In this document: positions 8,266-17,758 of the stretch, in pieces
How positions within the stretch are numbered: the first letter of the stretch is position 1
How the letters are laid out: the number at the start of each line of letters is the position of its first letter
Assembly: GCA_020026075.1 (NCBI GenBank)
Contig: JAHHQZ010000001.1
Span: 62,001-126,000 of the forward strand
Length of the DNA stretch: 64,000 nucleotides
Origin: Actinobacillus sp.
GTDB lineage: Bacteria > Pseudomonadota > Gammaproteobacteria > Enterobacterales > Pasteurellaceae
Direction of reading: 5' to 3'
Translations under genes and position numbers: made by a program
Notes under the pieces: generated by a model
Seen by the model: the letters and a program-made list of their open reading frames with translations, nothing else
Databases searched by the model: none
Told to the model about the DNA's origin: nothing

Positions 8266-8733
8266 TTAGTACACCAACACCGCACGGCGGTTTTTGGCGT
8301 AGTCTGCCTCCGTGTGTCCTAGAACGGCTGGTTTCTCTTCGCCGTAAGACAGGGTAGAAATTTGCGTTGACATTACCCCTTGTTGTTGCAAGTAGGCTTT
8401 AACCACATCCGCACGGCGTTGCCCTAGTGCGATGTTGTACTCTGGTGTGCCACGTTCATCAGTGTAGCCTTGCACTTGCACTTGCACGCTTGGGTGTGCC
8501 ACTAAATACGCCGCTTGAGCGTTGAGCAACGGCTGATATTGCGGATTGATGGCATCGCTATCAAAAGCAAAATAAACCGTGTTCGCACGCTGTTGCAACT
8601 GCTGTACGTTATAGCCGCCATACAGGGCGTTTGGATCACTGTCAGTGGTTGCGAAAGACGACGAGTTTGAGCTACAAGCCGTAAGTAAGGCGATAGCGCC
8701 GGCAACGGCGGTGATTTTTAATACACTTTTCAT
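8266..8733 (-). CDS. pal: Peptidoglycan-associated lipoprotein Pal
   Basis: The 155-residue lipoprotein has lipobox LTAC with Cys20, a Ser-rich linker, then an OmpA-like peptidoglycan-binding domain (about 50-155). It shows [13 protein letters not shown] and the [20 protein letters not shown] region that contacts meso-diaminopimelate. Pal anchors the outer membrane to the wall and is the target of TolB and TolA. It starts 12 bp after tolB with a good ribosome site (GGAG). No cpoB/ybgF gene follows it, unlike the usual arrangement. Confidence 0.97.
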   Translation of the reverse strand: MKSVLKITAVAGAIALLTACSSNSSSFATTDSDPNALYGGYNVQQLQQRANTVYFAFDSDAINPQYQPLLNAQAAYLVAHPSVQVQVQGYTDERGTPEYNIALGQRRADVVKAYLQQQGVMSTQISTLSYGEEKPAVLGHTEADYAKNRRAVLVY

Positions 8734-8745
8734 TGTTTTCTCCGT

Positions 8746-10077
8746 TTAGTTGAACAAATATGGTGACCAAGCTGGGTATTTCACTTGCCCATCGGGATTT
8801 GGCAGACGAGCTTTAAAATGGCCATCGGCAGAAACCAGTTGTAACACTTTTCCTAAGCCCTGTGTGGCACTGTAAATAATCATTAAACCGTTCGGCGACA
8901 CACTTGGGTTTTCATCTAAATAGGTTGATGTTAAAAACTGCACGACACCAGTGCCGAGATTTTTCTCGGCGATGTGATCACGAGCTACATACACGAGAGT
9001 TTTGTTATCTGCGAGCAATTCACCACCGTAATTTAAACCTTCATTGGTAAGTGGCTGAACGTTGCTGCCGTCTAAATTCATTTCGTACACTTGCGGCGAA
9101 CCTGTGCGATCCGAAGTGAAAATCAAGCGTTGGCTGTCGGCAGTCCAAGATGGCTCCGTATTGTTGCCTTCGCCGTGCGTCAAAGCATAAATTTCCTTCG
9201 TCTGTAAATTCATTACATAAATATTCAAACCGCCTGCTCGTGAAGAGGAAAAGGCTAAATATTTGCCATCTGGGGAAAACGCTGGTGCGCCGTTATGACC
9301 TTGCCCTGACAACAAAATTTGACGTTGCTGTGTGAATAAATTTTGCAACACCAATTGGGAATGCTGACCTTCAAAACTCACATAAGCAATGCTATGACCA
9401 TCCGCTGACCACGCTGGCGACATTAGCGGTTCGCTGCTACGATACAGGGTGTATTGGTTATGACCGTCATAATCCGCAATGCGCAGTTGATAGGGTTTAT
9501 CCCCTGAATTTTTCTGCACGATGTAGGCGATTTTGGTTCTAAATGCCCCACGCATGCCAGTTAAGGTTTTAAACACCGCATCACTAATGGTATGTGCGCC
9601 TAGACGCTGATCTTTTTGTGTAAAAGCGTAAACTTTTTCCAGCAACACACGCCCCACTTGCCCTGACGCACCCAAAGTATCCACCAGTTGAACCGCCACC
9701 GTATAGCCTTTTGGCGTTGGGTTGATTTGCCCAACTACCACGTTGCCCACGCCTAATCTCGCCCAAGCTTGCGGAGTTACATGGCGAGCATTCACAGGCT
9801 GTTCAGGCATACTTTGCACAGGCATCGGTAAAAACATTCCGCTGTTGCGTAAATCGGCACTGACAATATCCGCAATATGGAACGGCTTCTCTCCCGTGCC
9901 ATTCCATTTAAACGGAACAACCGCCACAGGGCGAGCCAAATCGCTACTGCCGCCGTCAATGACAATGCGCACTTCGCTGTCCGCCTGTGCATTATTCGCC
10001 AGCACAAGCCACGCCATACATAAAAACGCCGCCACGCCACGCAAGCGCGCCATAGTGGCAATTTGAAGTTTTTTCAT
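8746..10077 (-). CDS. tolB: Tol-Pal periplasmic protein TolB
   Basis: The 443-residue protein has a signal peptide ending near residue 32 (NNAQA). An N-terminal alpha/beta domain follows (about 35-165), then a six-bladed beta-propeller (about 190-443) with repeats of the SPAWSPDGK-like type. TolB binds Pal in the periplasm and is released by TolA. The start at 10077 has a good ribosome site (AAAGGAAAG). Here tolB-pal precede ybgC-tolQRA rather than follow tolA. Confidence 0.97.
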   Translation of the reverse strand: MKKLQIATMARLRGVAAFLCMAWLVLANNAQADSEVRIVIDGGSSDLARPVAVVPFKWNGTGEKPFHIADIVSADLRNSGMFLPMPVQSMPEQPVNARHVTPQAWARLGVGNVVVGQINPTPKGYTVAVQLVDTLGASGQVGRVLLEKVYAFTQKDQRLGAHTISDAVFKTLTGMRGAFRTKIAYIVQKNSGDKPYQLRIADYDGHNQYTLYRSSEPLMSPAWSADGHSIAYVSFEGQHSQLVLQNLFTQQRQILLSGQGHNGAPAFSPDGKYLAFSSSRAGGLNIYVMNLQTKEIYALTHGEGNNTEPSWTADSQRLIFTSDRTGSPQVYEMNLDGSNVQPLTNEGLNYGGELLADNKTLVYVARDHIAEKNLGTGVVQFLTSTYLDENPSVSPNGLMIIYSATQGLGKVLQLVSADGHFKARLPNPDGQVKYPAWSPYLFN

Positions 10078-10141
10078 AGGCTTTCCTTTATTTATTCAAT
10101 CGTTATTAAACAGTTGTCAACTGTTGTCAAAATTTTTCCAA

Positions 10142-10972
10142 TTATTCCGACCAAGGGATTTGAGCTAAAAACGCCGCCACGCCATCTTCGTGTACGGCGA
10201 GGGTTTGATGTTTTGCGTGCGGTACCAGCTCAGGGTGAGCGTTACCCATCGCCACGCCGACACCCACTTCGCTTAACATTTCAATGTCGTTTAAGCCGTC
10301 CCCAAAGGCCATTACATTCTCCATTCCAAAACCGAGATATTCCGCCACACATGCAATGCCCATCGCTTTCGAACCAGACTCAATAAAAATATCCACTGAT
10401 TCCTCGTGCCAACGTAACACTTTTAGACCGTCCAAAATAGGATTGTGCTTGAATAGGTGATCTTGGCTTTCGTTAAAAAATGCCAATACTTGTAAGACAG
10501 GATGATGAAGATAATAGTTCGGATCCACTTGATAATTCAAGGTGATAGGATCCAACGCACCACGCAATTTCGGCGTAATAGCGGAAACTTTCAGGGCATC
10601 ATTATTTAAGGTAGCGTAATCAATGTGATGGGTTTGCAGAAAATGAATTAAAGGCTGCAACGTCGCCACAGGCAAAGCCGCATTGCGTAGAATTTTCCCT
10701 TTACATTTAACAAACTGCCCATTGCCCGTTACAAAAGTGTCAATGCCTAGCCGTTTCGTCAAGGCTGTAATTTTTTCAGGAAAACTGGCTTCCACACGCC
10801 CTGATGCAATTCCAACCAAAATTCCAGTGTCCTGCAAACGGCGCAATGCTGGCTCAACGCTTTCACGTAAAAGATCCCCGTCTTTCATATACAGCGTGTC
10901 ATCAATATCAAAAAACACGGCTTTAACTTGTGCCGCATACTGCGTAGCAACTGCTGTATCAAGTTTTTGCAT
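10142..10972 (-). CDS. HAD-superfamily (Cof-type) phosphatase
   Basis: The 276-residue protein has HAD motif I FFDIDDTLY (nucleophile Asp22, acid/base Asp24), a Cof-type cap domain (about 80-190), and motif IV GDGLNDIEML (about 224-233). Such enzymes dephosphorylate small sugar or cofactor phosphates; the substrate cannot be read from sequence. I placed the start at the ATG at 10972 because a GAGGA site precedes it; a TTG seven codons upstream is the only alternative. The stop codon lies inside a degenerate copy of the GGYYGGAATWTT motif. The gene ends 64 bp before tolB, and cotranscription is possible. Confidence 0.88.
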   Translation of the reverse strand: MQKLDTAVATQYAAQVKAVFFDIDDTLYMKDGDLLRESVEPALRRLQDTGILVGIASGRVEASFPEKITALTKRLGIDTFVTGNGQFVKCKGKILRNAALPVATLQPLIHFLQTHHIDYATLNNDALKVSAITPKLRGALDPITLNYQVDPNYYLHHPVLQVLAFFNESQDHLFKHNPILDGLKVLRWHEESVDIFIESGSKAMGIACVAEYLGFGMENVMAFGDGLNDIEMLSEVGVGVAMGNAHPELVPHAKHQTLAVHEDGVAAFLAQIPWSE

Positions 10973-11212
10973 AAAATCCTCACTTAACGACAAAATGACG
11001 GAAATTTTATCATCTTTTTACATTAGATGTGGGGAATTGTAATTTGAAAAAATAAAATTTCTTGAAATAAAGCAAGGGAATTAAGCTTGATAAAATAGGA
11101 AGAAATCGCTTATTGCACGAGCAATACAAAAACGATAAATAATAAAAACAAGCTATTTAACTGATTTTTATGATGTTATTGATTGTGTTTGAGTGCGATT
11201 GAAAGGTCTTTG

Positions 11213-11577
11213 TGGTGGAGCTGGGGGGAGTTGAACCCCCGTCCGAAATTACTCTACTGTTAGTACTACACGCTTAGTCTGTTTTTAATTTCACTGCACC
11301 CTGCCAACAGACAGGCGATAATGCAGCTAGCTTGATTCAATTTAATGCTTCGATCCGCAAGCGGAGGCTTCCACACGATCTCGTTTGGTGTTGACTCCTC
11401 TTGATCCCCGTCTTACGAGCGAAAGCTAGGGAGAGAAGGCGCTGAGCAGGTTATTAAGCTGCTAGTGCAAATTCTTCGTCGTTTGCGACTATTGTTTTGC
11501 GGTTTGTTTACGAGGCCTACCGCACCTCGGCGTGCACTTCGAGCTTCGCTAATCCCGTCGAATCCGAAATCAGCCCC
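11213..11577 (-). ncRNA. ssrA: Transfer-messenger RNA (tmRNA)
   Basis: This minus-strand gene of 365 nt begins GGGGCTGATTTCGGATTCGA and ends GGTTCAACTCC...CCAGCTCCACCA, the tRNA-Ala-like acceptor and T arm of one-piece tmRNA. The resume codon GCA is at 11484-11486 and the tag reads ANDEEFALAA, then TAA (11454-11456). Pseudoknot-rich sequence follows. It rescues stalled ribosomes with SmpB and tags the product for proteolysis. It is divergent from trpR. The CCA is encoded. Confidence 0.98.
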
Positions 11578-11592
11578 AAAAGTGAATGCATT

Positions 11593-11620
11593 ATTCTAAC
11601 AAAAAGAGCTTGGTTCGCAA
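11593..11620 (-). promoter_or_regulatory. Probable ssrA promoter
   Basis: On the minus strand, TTGCGA and TAGAAT are separated by 16 bp, and the -10 ends 15 bp before the mature 5' end of the tmRNA. This fits a sigma-70 promoter with a short 5' leader trimmed from the RNA. Confidence 0.5.
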
Positions 11621-11698
11621 GTCTTTTTCATCTTGTTTTTTGGGGAAAATCCAAAAAATTTCCTGTAAACTATGCGCTCAAAAATGTGAGGAAAAATT

Positions 11699-12010
11699 AT
11701 GTACATCAGTAAAGATTTAGCACAGTGGCAAGCGTTTATCTCCCTTTTAGAACAAGCAGTTAAACAAGGAAAAACCCAAGAAATTCTTATGCTTTTAATG
11801 ACACCTGATGAGCGTGATACCATTGGATTGCGTTTGCAAATTGTATTGGAATTGCTCAATGGCACACTACCACAACGGGAAATCCAGCAGAAACTTCACA
11901 CCAGTGCAGCGACCATCACACGAGGTTCTAATATGATGAAAACAATGCAACCTGAATTACTTGATTGGGTGAAAAACACGCTTGAGATGCAAAAACCTAC
12001 ACTGGAATAA
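11699..12010 (+). CDS. trpR: Trp operon repressor
   Basis: The 103-residue all-helical dimeric repressor binds operators when loaded with tryptophan. The helix-turn-helix (about 57-80) contains LPQREIQQKLHTSAATITRGSN, as in TrpR. The length matches (about 101-108). The ribosome site TGAGGAAAAATT precedes the ATG. It is divergent from ssrA across 121 bp. I could not see a convincing trp operator in front of it. No trp biosynthetic gene lies in the window except the pabA/trpG-like gene far upstream. Confidence 0.93.
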   Translation: MYISKDLAQWQAFISLLEQAVKQGKTQEILMLLMTPDERDTIGLRLQIVLELLNGTLPQREIQQKLHTSAATITRGSNMMKTMQPELLDWVKNTLEMQKPTLE

Positions 12011-12224
12011 TTATAAAAAAACCGATTTTTACTATTTTGATACTAATTACACATATTCTTCACAGATGACAAAATCAGTTATTACCAAAACAATAATTTA
12101 AAATATATTCTATATAAGTACGATTGAATGAATGTTCAGCAACATTTGAGGTGAAATGACCTACCGTTTTATGAGTCTTAAGCTATATTAGATAAATTTT
12201 CCTAATGATACCGACATAAAAAAA

Positions 12225-12240
12225 TGAGGCATAGATCACA
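12225..12240 (+). promoter_or_regulatory. CRP-like site before maeB
   Basis: TGAGGCATAGATCACA has one near-perfect half (ATCACA) of TGTGA-N6-TCACA. Its centre (12232.5) lies 41.5 bp before the start point predicted from the -10 TATAAT at 12262-12267. That is the class II activator position. Confidence 0.45.
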
Positions 12241-12261
12241 TTTTTTTACATTTTTAGGCTT

Positions 12262-12267
12262 TATAAT
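12262..12267 (+). promoter_or_regulatory. -10 element of the maeB promoter
   Basis: A perfect TATAAT without a good -35 hexamer, as expected for an activator-dependent promoter. The remaining upstream gap (12011-12224) is AT-rich and holds nothing else I can identify. A small GC-rich hairpin (GCGGCGTTGCCGC, near 12287-12299) lies in the leader. Confidence 0.5.
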
Positions 12268-12326
12268 AGCTAGGTTTTGTCATCTGCGGCGTTGCCGCAT
12301 CTCATCTAGTAGAAGGAAAAAGACTT

Positions 12327-14606
12327 ATGGATAACAAACTTCGCCAAGCGGCATTGGATTTCCACGAATACCCAATTCCTGGCAAAATTGCCGTCGTGCC
12401 AACCAAACCTTTAACCACACAACGTGATCTCGCCCTTGCCTACTCACCAGGCGTGGCTGCTCCTTGTTTAGCCATTCAAGAAAATCCATTAGATGCCTAC
12501 AAATACACTGCCAAAGGCAACCTTGTCGCTGTTATTTCTAACGGCACGGCGGTCTTAGGCTTAGGTAATATCGGTGCTTTGGCAGGCAAGCCTGTAATGG
12601 AAGGAAAAGGCGTTCTGTTCAAAAAATTCGCAGGCATTGATGTATTTGATTTAGAAGTTGCGGAACGTGATCCTGATAAATTTATTGACGTGGTCGCCGC
12701 CCTTGAGCCAACTTTCGGCGGTATTAACTTAGAAGATATTAAAGCCCCAGAATGTTTCTATATTGAGCAAAAATTACGTGAAAAAATGAACATTCCTGTG
12801 TTCCACGATGACCAACACGGTACCGCCATTATTTCCGCTGCCGCTGTGCTTAATGGCTTACGCATTGTGGGCAAAAAAATTGAAGATGTGCGATTAGTCG
12901 CCAACGGCGCAGGTGCTGCGGCGATTGCCTGTTTAAACTTGTTAGTTTCACTCGGTATGCAACGCAAAAATATTACCGTTTGCGACTCCAAAGGCGTAAT
13001 TTATAAAGAACGTGGAGCCTTAGATGAAACCAAACAACACTACGCCATTGACGATAACGGCAAACGCCGTTTAGAGGAAGTAATTGATGGGGCTGATATT
13101 TTCTTAGGTTGTTCTGTCGCTGGCGCTTTAACCCCTGCGATGGTCAAAACGATGGCGGCTCACCCATTAATCTTAGCCCTTGCCAACCCTGAACCAGAAA
13201 TTCTACCACCACTTGCCAAAGAGGCTCGCCCTGATGCCATCGTTTGCACAGGCCGTTCCGACTTCCCTAACCAAGTAAATAACGTGCTTTGTTTCCCATT
13301 CATTTTCCGTGGCGCATTGGATGTCAGTGCATCAACCATCAATGAAGAAATGAAACTCGCCGCCGTGCGTGCCATTGCAGATTTAGCCCTCGCCGAACAA
13401 ACGGAAGAAACTGCCTCCGCTTATGGCGATAAAACGGTAACATTCGGGCCTGAATACATTATTCCACGCCCATTTGATCCACGTTTGATTATCAAAATCG
13501 CCCCAGCAGTTGCCCAAGCGGCAATGGATACAGGCGTTGCCAAACGTCCAATTCAAAATATGGCGGAATACATCGAACGCCTAACCCAGTTCGTTTATCG
13601 CACCAATTTGTTTATGAAACCCGTGTTCAGTAAAGCTAAACAAACGGAAAAACGGGTCATTTTAACGGATGGTGAAGAACCGAAAATCCTACACGCCGTA
13701 CAAGAAGTGGCAACGCTCGGCTTAGCCAAACCCGTGCTACTCGGTCGCACCAATGTGATTTTAGATAAAATTCAATCCCTTAGCTTGCAATTAACCCTAG
13801 GCAAAGACTTTGAAATTATCGACATTGAACAAAATCCATACTATGAAGAGTGCTGGCAACATTACTATCAAACCTTAAAACGCCAAGGAATGAGCGAGGC
13901 TGGGGCTAAACGTAAAATGTTGCAAAACCCAACGGCCATTGGTACAGAATTATTACAGCTCGGCAAAGGCGATGCCTTATTGTGCGGTTTAGTTGGCCCA
14001 TTTGGTTCTCACTTGCGAGCCATCGAAGAAATTATTGGTTTCCAACAAAGCACTACGGAGCCAAAAGGCTTAGCGGCCTCCGTCAATGGTTTGATTTTAC
14101 CTGAGGGATGCAATTTATTCTTAGCGGATACTTTTGTAAACGAGAACCCAACGGCACAGCAATTAGCGGACATCACCAAAATGGCTGCACAAGAAGTGCG
14201 TAATTTTGGTATCGAACCGCAAATCGCCTTAATTTCCCACTCTAACTACGGCAGCATTAAAGATGCCAGTGCGGAAAAAATGCGAGACGTGCTACGCCTA
14301 GTGCAAGAACAAGCGCCTGAATTGATCATCGATGGTGAAATGCACTGCGATGTAGCACTACGCCCTGATTTGCGTGCACAAGAAATGCCTGACAGCCCAT
14401 TAAAAGGCGCGGCAAACTTGCTGATTTTCCCGAATATGGAAACGGCTCGCATTGGCTTGAATCTCATTCAAGGCACTATTACGCCAACCACCATTGGGCC
14501 AATTTTAATGGGCGTGAACAAGCCAGCGCACATTTTGACTGGCTCGTCATCGGTTCGTCGTATTGTAAATATGATTGCCATCGCCGCCGCTAAGGCACAG
14601 GGTTAA
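12327..14606 (+). CDS. maeB: NADP-dependent malic enzyme (malic enzyme-phosphotransacetylase fusion)
   Basis: The 759-residue two-part protein has malic enzyme domains at about 1-425 (with [10 protein letters not shown] at about 155-164 and the nucleotide-binding [10 protein letters not shown] at about 193-202). A phosphotransacetylase-like regulatory domain follows at about 430-759. It oxidatively decarboxylates malate to pyruvate with NADP. The length is that of MaeB (759 in E. coli). The start has a GAAGG ribosome site. It is monocistronic, ending in an inverted repeat before sodA. The CRP-like upstream site suggests carbon-source control. Confidence 0.95.
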   Translation: MDNKLRQAALDFHEYPIPGKIAVVPTKPLTTQRDLALAYSPGVAAPCLAIQENPLDAYKYTAKGNLVAVISNGTAVLGLGNIGALAGKPVMEGKGVLFKKFAGIDVFDLEVAERDPDKFIDVVAALEPTFGGINLEDIKAPECFYIEQKLREKMNIPVFHDDQHGTAIISAAAVLNGLRIVGKKIEDVRLVANGAGAAAIACLNLLVSLGMQRKNITVCDSKGVIYKERGALDETKQHYAIDDNGKRRLEEVIDGADIFLGCSVAGALTPAMVKTMAAHPLILALANPEPEILPPLAKEARPDAIVCTGRSDFPNQVNNVLCFPFIFRGALDVSASTINEEMKLAAVRAIADLALAEQTEETASAYGDKTVTFGPEYIIPRPFDPRLIIKIAPAVAQAAMDTGVAKRPIQNMAEYIERLTQFVYRTNLFMKPVFSKAKQTEKRVILTDGEEPKILHAVQEVATLGLAKPVLLGRTNVILDKIQSLSLQLTLGKDFEIIDIEQNPYYEECWQHYYQTLKRQGMSEAGAKRKMLQNPTAIGTELLQLGKGDALLCGLVGPFGSHLRAIEEIIGFQQSTTEPKGLAASVNGLILPEGCNLFLADTFVNENPTAQQLADITKMAAQEVRNFGIEPQIALISHSNYGSIKDASAEKMRDVLRLVQEQAPELIIDGEMHCDVALRPDLRAQEMPDSPLKGAANLLIFPNMETARIGLNLIQGTITPTTIGPILMGVNKPAHILTGSSSVRRIVNMIAIAAAKAQG

Positions 14607-14618
14607 TTCTCAAAAAAT

Positions 14619-14666
14619 GTAAAAATATTCCGACCTACGGCAAAATGCGTGGGTCGGAATTTTTTA
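14619..14666. repeat. Inverted GGYYGGAATWTT pair between maeB and sodA
   Basis: Reverse arm AATATTCCGACC (from 14624), then forward arm GGTCGGAATTTT (from 14652), outward topology. It lies just past the maeB stop and probably ends its transcript. Confidence 0.85.
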
Positions 14667-14683
14667 GAAAATTTTGTGAAAAT

Positions 14684-14697
14684 TTGATCTCGATCAA
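14684..14697 (+). promoter_or_regulatory. sodA: FNR-type box upstream of sodA
   Basis: TTGATCTCGATCAA matches the FNR consensus TTGAT-N4-ATCAA exactly. It sits just upstream of the expected -35 position for the -10 TAGAAT at 14726-14731. In E. coli FNR represses sodA without oxygen, which fits this placement. Confidence 0.6.
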
Positions 14698-14797
14698 ACT
14701 ATCGCAATGTTTTATTAAGTTGTGGTAGAATCCGCAGACGTTTTTTGAACGTTTATAGATTTTTTTATTTTCTACTCACACAATCAAGGAGCTTTTT

Positions 14798-15439
14798 ATG
14801 GCATTTAAATTACCTGAATTAGGCTACGCCTACGATGCACTAGAACCTTACATTGACGCACAAACCGTTGAAATTCATTACAGTAAACACCACCAAGCTT
14901 ACATCAACAACGCCAACGCAGCGTTAGAAGGTTTAAGCCAATTTGACGGAATGTGTCCTGGCCAAGTTTTAGCAAACCTAGACAAAGCCCCAACAGATCG
15001 CTACTGGGCAATTCGCAACAACGTAGGCGGCTGCGCAAACCACAGCTTGCTTTGGAAATGTATGAAAACTGGCACCGAACTTAAAGGCGAATTAAAAGAC
15101 GCTGTTATTCGTGATTTCGGTTCTGTTGAAGTCTTGCGTGAAGAATTGAGCAAAGCAGCGGTAACTCGTTTCGGTTCTGGCTGGGCGTGGTTAATGCTTT
15201 CCCCAGAAGGCAAATTATTCGTCGCCTCTACCGCCAACCAAGATAGCCCAATTTCAGGCAAAGAAGTGGCAGGCTTTGAAGGCTACCCTTTACTGATTCT
15301 TGACGTTTGGGAACACGCTTACTACTTGAAATACCAAAACCGTCGTCCAGAATACGTAGAAAACTTCTGGCACATCATCAACTGGGATTATGTTGCAGAA
15401 CGTTTTGCTAACGCAGGCAATCCACATTTTCATATGTAA
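14798..15439 (+). CDS. sodA: Superoxide dismutase (Mn type by sequence)
   Basis: The 213-residue Fe/Mn-family dismutase converts superoxide to oxygen and peroxide in the cytoplasm. The metal ligands are in place: His27 (EIHYSKHH), His82 (NHSLLW), Asp169 and His173 (DVWEHAYY). The active-site glutamine comes from the C-terminal domain (NQDSP, Gln148), the Mn-type arrangement. Cys79 in GGCANH replaces the residue that is His in E. coli SodA, close to ligand His82. A strong ribosome site (AAGGAG) precedes the start. It is bounded by an FNR box and a strong terminator. Confidence 0.95.
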   Translation: MAFKLPELGYAYDALEPYIDAQTVEIHYSKHHQAYINNANAALEGLSQFDGMCPGQVLANLDKAPTDRYWAIRNNVGGCANHSLLWKCMKTGTELKGELKDAVIRDFGSVEVLREELSKAAVTRFGSGWAWLMLSPEGKLFVASTANQDSPISGKEVAGFEGYPLLILDVWEHAYYLKYQNRRPEYVENFWHIINWDYVAERFANAGNPHFHM

Positions 15440-15450
15440 TTCATTGAAAT

Positions 15451-15486
15451 AAAAAAAAATACCGAGCATTGCTCGGTATTTTTTAT
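15451..15486. terminator. Bidirectional terminator between sodA and pepD
   Basis: A 10-bp stem AATACCGAGC/GCTCGGTATT with a 3-nt loop, an A run on the left and a T run on the right. It serves both convergent genes. Confidence 0.95.
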
Positions 15487-15505
15487 GTACCTTTCTCGCC
15501 TTTTC

Positions 15506-16960
15506 TTAGGCTTTTGGCATTTGTGCCAGCATATTTTTCAATAATTGCCAGAAGGTTTGTACCGCTGAAATGAGTACTTTTTCATCTGGCGAGTGGGCGT
15601 TGCGAATGGTTGGTCCGATGGAAACCACATCCAATTCTGGATAAATTTTCTTCAACAAACCGCATTCTAACCCTGCGTGAATCACTTTGATTTTCGCTGG
15701 CTCGCCGAGTATTTCATTGTACACCGCTTGCGTTAAGTGCAACAATGGGCTGTCAGGCTGCGGTTCCCAGCCTGGATAAGGTACGGAAAATTCCACTTGC
15801 CCTTTTGCCAGCACCATTAAAGAACGTAGGCGATCTTTCACTTCTGCCTTACCGCTTTCGATTAAAGAACGAATTAAAATCGTGCCTTTCACTTGGTCAT
15901 TTTCTACACGCAACACGCCGATACTCAAAGATGTTTCCACTGTGTCTACCACGGCATCACTGTGGCGAATCACGCCGTTTGGCAAGCAATTTAAAGCGTT
16001 GATGATAGTCGCTTGACTGGCTGGGGCGAAATATTTTGTGGATTTTTCACATTTTTCAGCGAAAAATTCCAGCGTAGGTTCTGTGTGAGAAAATTCTGCA
16101 CGCAACGTGCGAGCAAACGTTTCTACCGCATTTTCTAACTCGCTCACGTCGCCATTAAATCCAAGCTCAAGCGAGGCTTCACGTGGAATGGCGTTGCGAA
16201 TGGAGCCACCTTGAATGTGGCTTAAACGGAAATCCACGCCAGCGTGCAAGGTTTCAGCAAGGAAACGTGCCAATAATTTAATGGCGTTACCACGATTTTC
16301 GTGAATATCGCAGCCAGAATGACCGCCCACGAGGCCTTTTAAGGTAATGTGGTAATGGTGAGCGAATTCGCCGCTTTCCCATTCCACAGGCAAGAAAATG
16401 TTGGCGTTTTCGCCACCAGCACAGCCCACGTAAATTTCACCGTCTTCTTCTGTGTCTAAATTGATCAAAAGGCGATTTTGCAACCAAGCGGCACGCAAGC
16501 CTAGTGCGCCTTCCATTCCCGCCTCTTCGGTCATCGTGAGCAACACTTCCAAATCAGGGTGAGCGATGTCATCGCTATCCAATACCGCCAGCGCTGCCGC
16601 CATTCCAATACCGTTATCCGCCCCTAAGGTCGTTCCCTGCGCCGTAACCCAATCGCCGTCAACATAGGCTTTAATTGGATCCGTTTTGAAGTCGTGCGAC
16701 GTGCTTTCGTTGGCTTGCGGCACCATATCCAAGTGCGCCTGCAAGATCACGCCTTGACGATCGGCCATTCCTGTGCTGGCTTTTTTGTGGATTAAAATAT
16801 TGCCCACGTCATCACGTGCAACGTCTAACCCTTTCTTTTCCGCCCAATCAACAATAAAACGGGCTAAGGTTTCTTCGCTGTAAGAAGGATGTGGAATTTC
16901 GCAAATTTGTGCAAACCAAGACCATAACGCCTGTGGTTGTAGCTGACGAATTGAGGACAT
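15506..16960 (-). CDS. pepD: Aminoacyl-histidine dipeptidase (peptidase D)
   Basis: The 484-residue cytoplasmic M20-family metallopeptidase cleaves Xaa-His and other dipeptides. Metal-site motifs are visible: [39 protein letters not shown] and [11 protein letters not shown], plus a C-terminal histidine segment (NAHSPDEKV). The start at 16960 is chosen for its GGGAG site and the family N-terminus; the frame extends 13 codons further upstream without a better start. The length equals E. coli PepD (485). It is adjacent and divergent to gpt, as in enterobacteria. Confidence 0.95.
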   Translation of the reverse strand: MSSIRQLQPQALWSWFAQICEIPHPSYSEETLARFIVDWAEKKGLDVARDDVGNILIHKKASTGMADRQGVILQAHLDMVPQANESTSHDFKTDPIKAYVDGDWVTAQGTTLGADNGIGMAAALAVLDSDDIAHPDLEVLLTMTEEAGMEGALGLRAAWLQNRLLINLDTEEDGEIYVGCAGGENANIFLPVEWESGEFAHHYHITLKGLVGGHSGCDIHENRGNAIKLLARFLAETLHAGVDFRLSHIQGGSIRNAIPREASLELGFNGDVSELENAVETFARTLRAEFSHTEPTLEFFAEKCEKSTKYFAPASQATIINALNCLPNGVIRHSDAVVDTVETSLSIGVLRVENDQVKGTILIRSLIESGKAEVKDRLRSLMVLAKGQVEFSVPYPGWEPQPDSPLLHLTQAVYNEILGEPAKIKVIHAGLECGLLKKIYPELDVVSIGPTIRNAHSPDEKVLISAVQTFWQLLKNMLAQMPKA

Positions 16961-17079
16961 TTTTTTACTCCCTTTACTGAAAAAAATTCTTAAAATCATA
17001 GCATAAAAAGCCGTTTCGGTTTATCCTATGGCAATTTTATTTTCAAAAGCTTTCTTTTTATACAACTTTAAGGTGATTT

Positions 17080-17544
17080 ATGAGCGAAAAATACATCGTA
17101 ACTTGGGATATGTTCCAAATGCATACTCGCAAGTTGTCTGAACGTTTACTTCCAGCAAGCCAATGGAAAGGTGTCATTGCAGTGAGCCGTGGTGGCTTAT
17201 TCCCAGCAGCTGTGTTGGCTCGTGAGCTTAACTTGCGCTATGTGGATACGGTGTGTATCGCAAGCTATGAACACGATGAGCGTGGCGATTTAAATGTTCT
17301 ACACGCAGCCCAAGTTGAAAATGGTGGTGAAGGTTTCATCGTGATTGACGATTTAGTCGACACTGGCAACACAGCCAAAGCCGTTCGTGAAATTTACCCT
17401 AATGCACGTTTCGTTTCCGTATTTGCTAAACCAGCGGGTAAAGCATTAGTTGACGACTATGTTGTTGATATTCCACAAAATACTTGGATCGAACAACCTT
17501 GGGATATGGGTATTTGTTTCGTTCCACCAATGGCTCGTAAATAA
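17080..17544 (+). CDS. gpt: Xanthine-guanine phosphoribosyltransferase
   Basis: The 154-residue type I phosphoribosyltransferase salvages guanine and xanthine using PRPP. The PRPP-binding motif [17 protein letters not shown] lies at about 87-103, and the RGG motif at about 37-39 matches Gpt. The length is that of E. coli Gpt (152). The gene stands alone between divergent pepD and a strong terminator. Confidence 0.96.
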   Translation: MSEKYIVTWDMFQMHTRKLSERLLPASQWKGVIAVSRGGLFPAAVLARELNLRYVDTVCIASYEHDERGDLNVLHAAQVENGGEGFIVIDDLVDTGNTAKAVREIYPNARFVSVFAKPAGKALVDDYVVDIPQNTWIEQPWDMGICFVPPMARK

Positions 17545-17560
17545 GCCTTATTGCTTTACA

Positions 17561-17592
17561 AAACCTTGAACGGCGGTTCAAGGTTTTTTTTT
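17561..17592 (+). terminator. Terminator of gpt
   Basis: A 10-bp stem AACCTTGAAC/GTTCAAGGTT with a GGCG loop and a run of T. Confidence 0.95.
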
Positions 17593-17603
17593 GTGCAAAA
17601 TTT

Positions 17604-17655
17604 TCACAAAAATTCCGGCCTAAGGTTTTCTATAAAAAGCCCACGCCGGAATAAA
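17604..17655. repeat. GGYYGGAATWTT pair between gpt and artP
   Basis: Reverse arm AAAATTCCGGCC (from 17612) and a weaker forward arm (CGCCGGAATAAA, from 17645). It follows the gpt terminator, so it is not needed for termination. Confidence 0.75.
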
Positions 17656-17667
17656 AATAAATTTTTT

Positions 17668-17715
17668 TGCATAAAAATTCAGTTTTATCCCATATAGTTA
17701 TTGTATAACTATTCA
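17668..17715 (+). promoter_or_regulatory. Possible ARG boxes and a palindromic operator before artP
   Basis: TGCATAAAAATTCA (17668-17681) differs by one base from the ArgR half-operator core TGAATWWWWATTCA. TGTATAACTATTCA (17702-17715) is a weaker match. Overlapping the second is a perfect 8-bp inverted repeat, ATAGTTAT-TGT-ATAACTAT (17694-17712). The 34-bp centre spacing is larger than the usual 21 bp, so ArgR control is only suggested. Confidence 0.4.
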
Positions 17716-17758
17716 TTAACCGCTAATATCCACCCCATTGTTACAATGGAATTATTTT

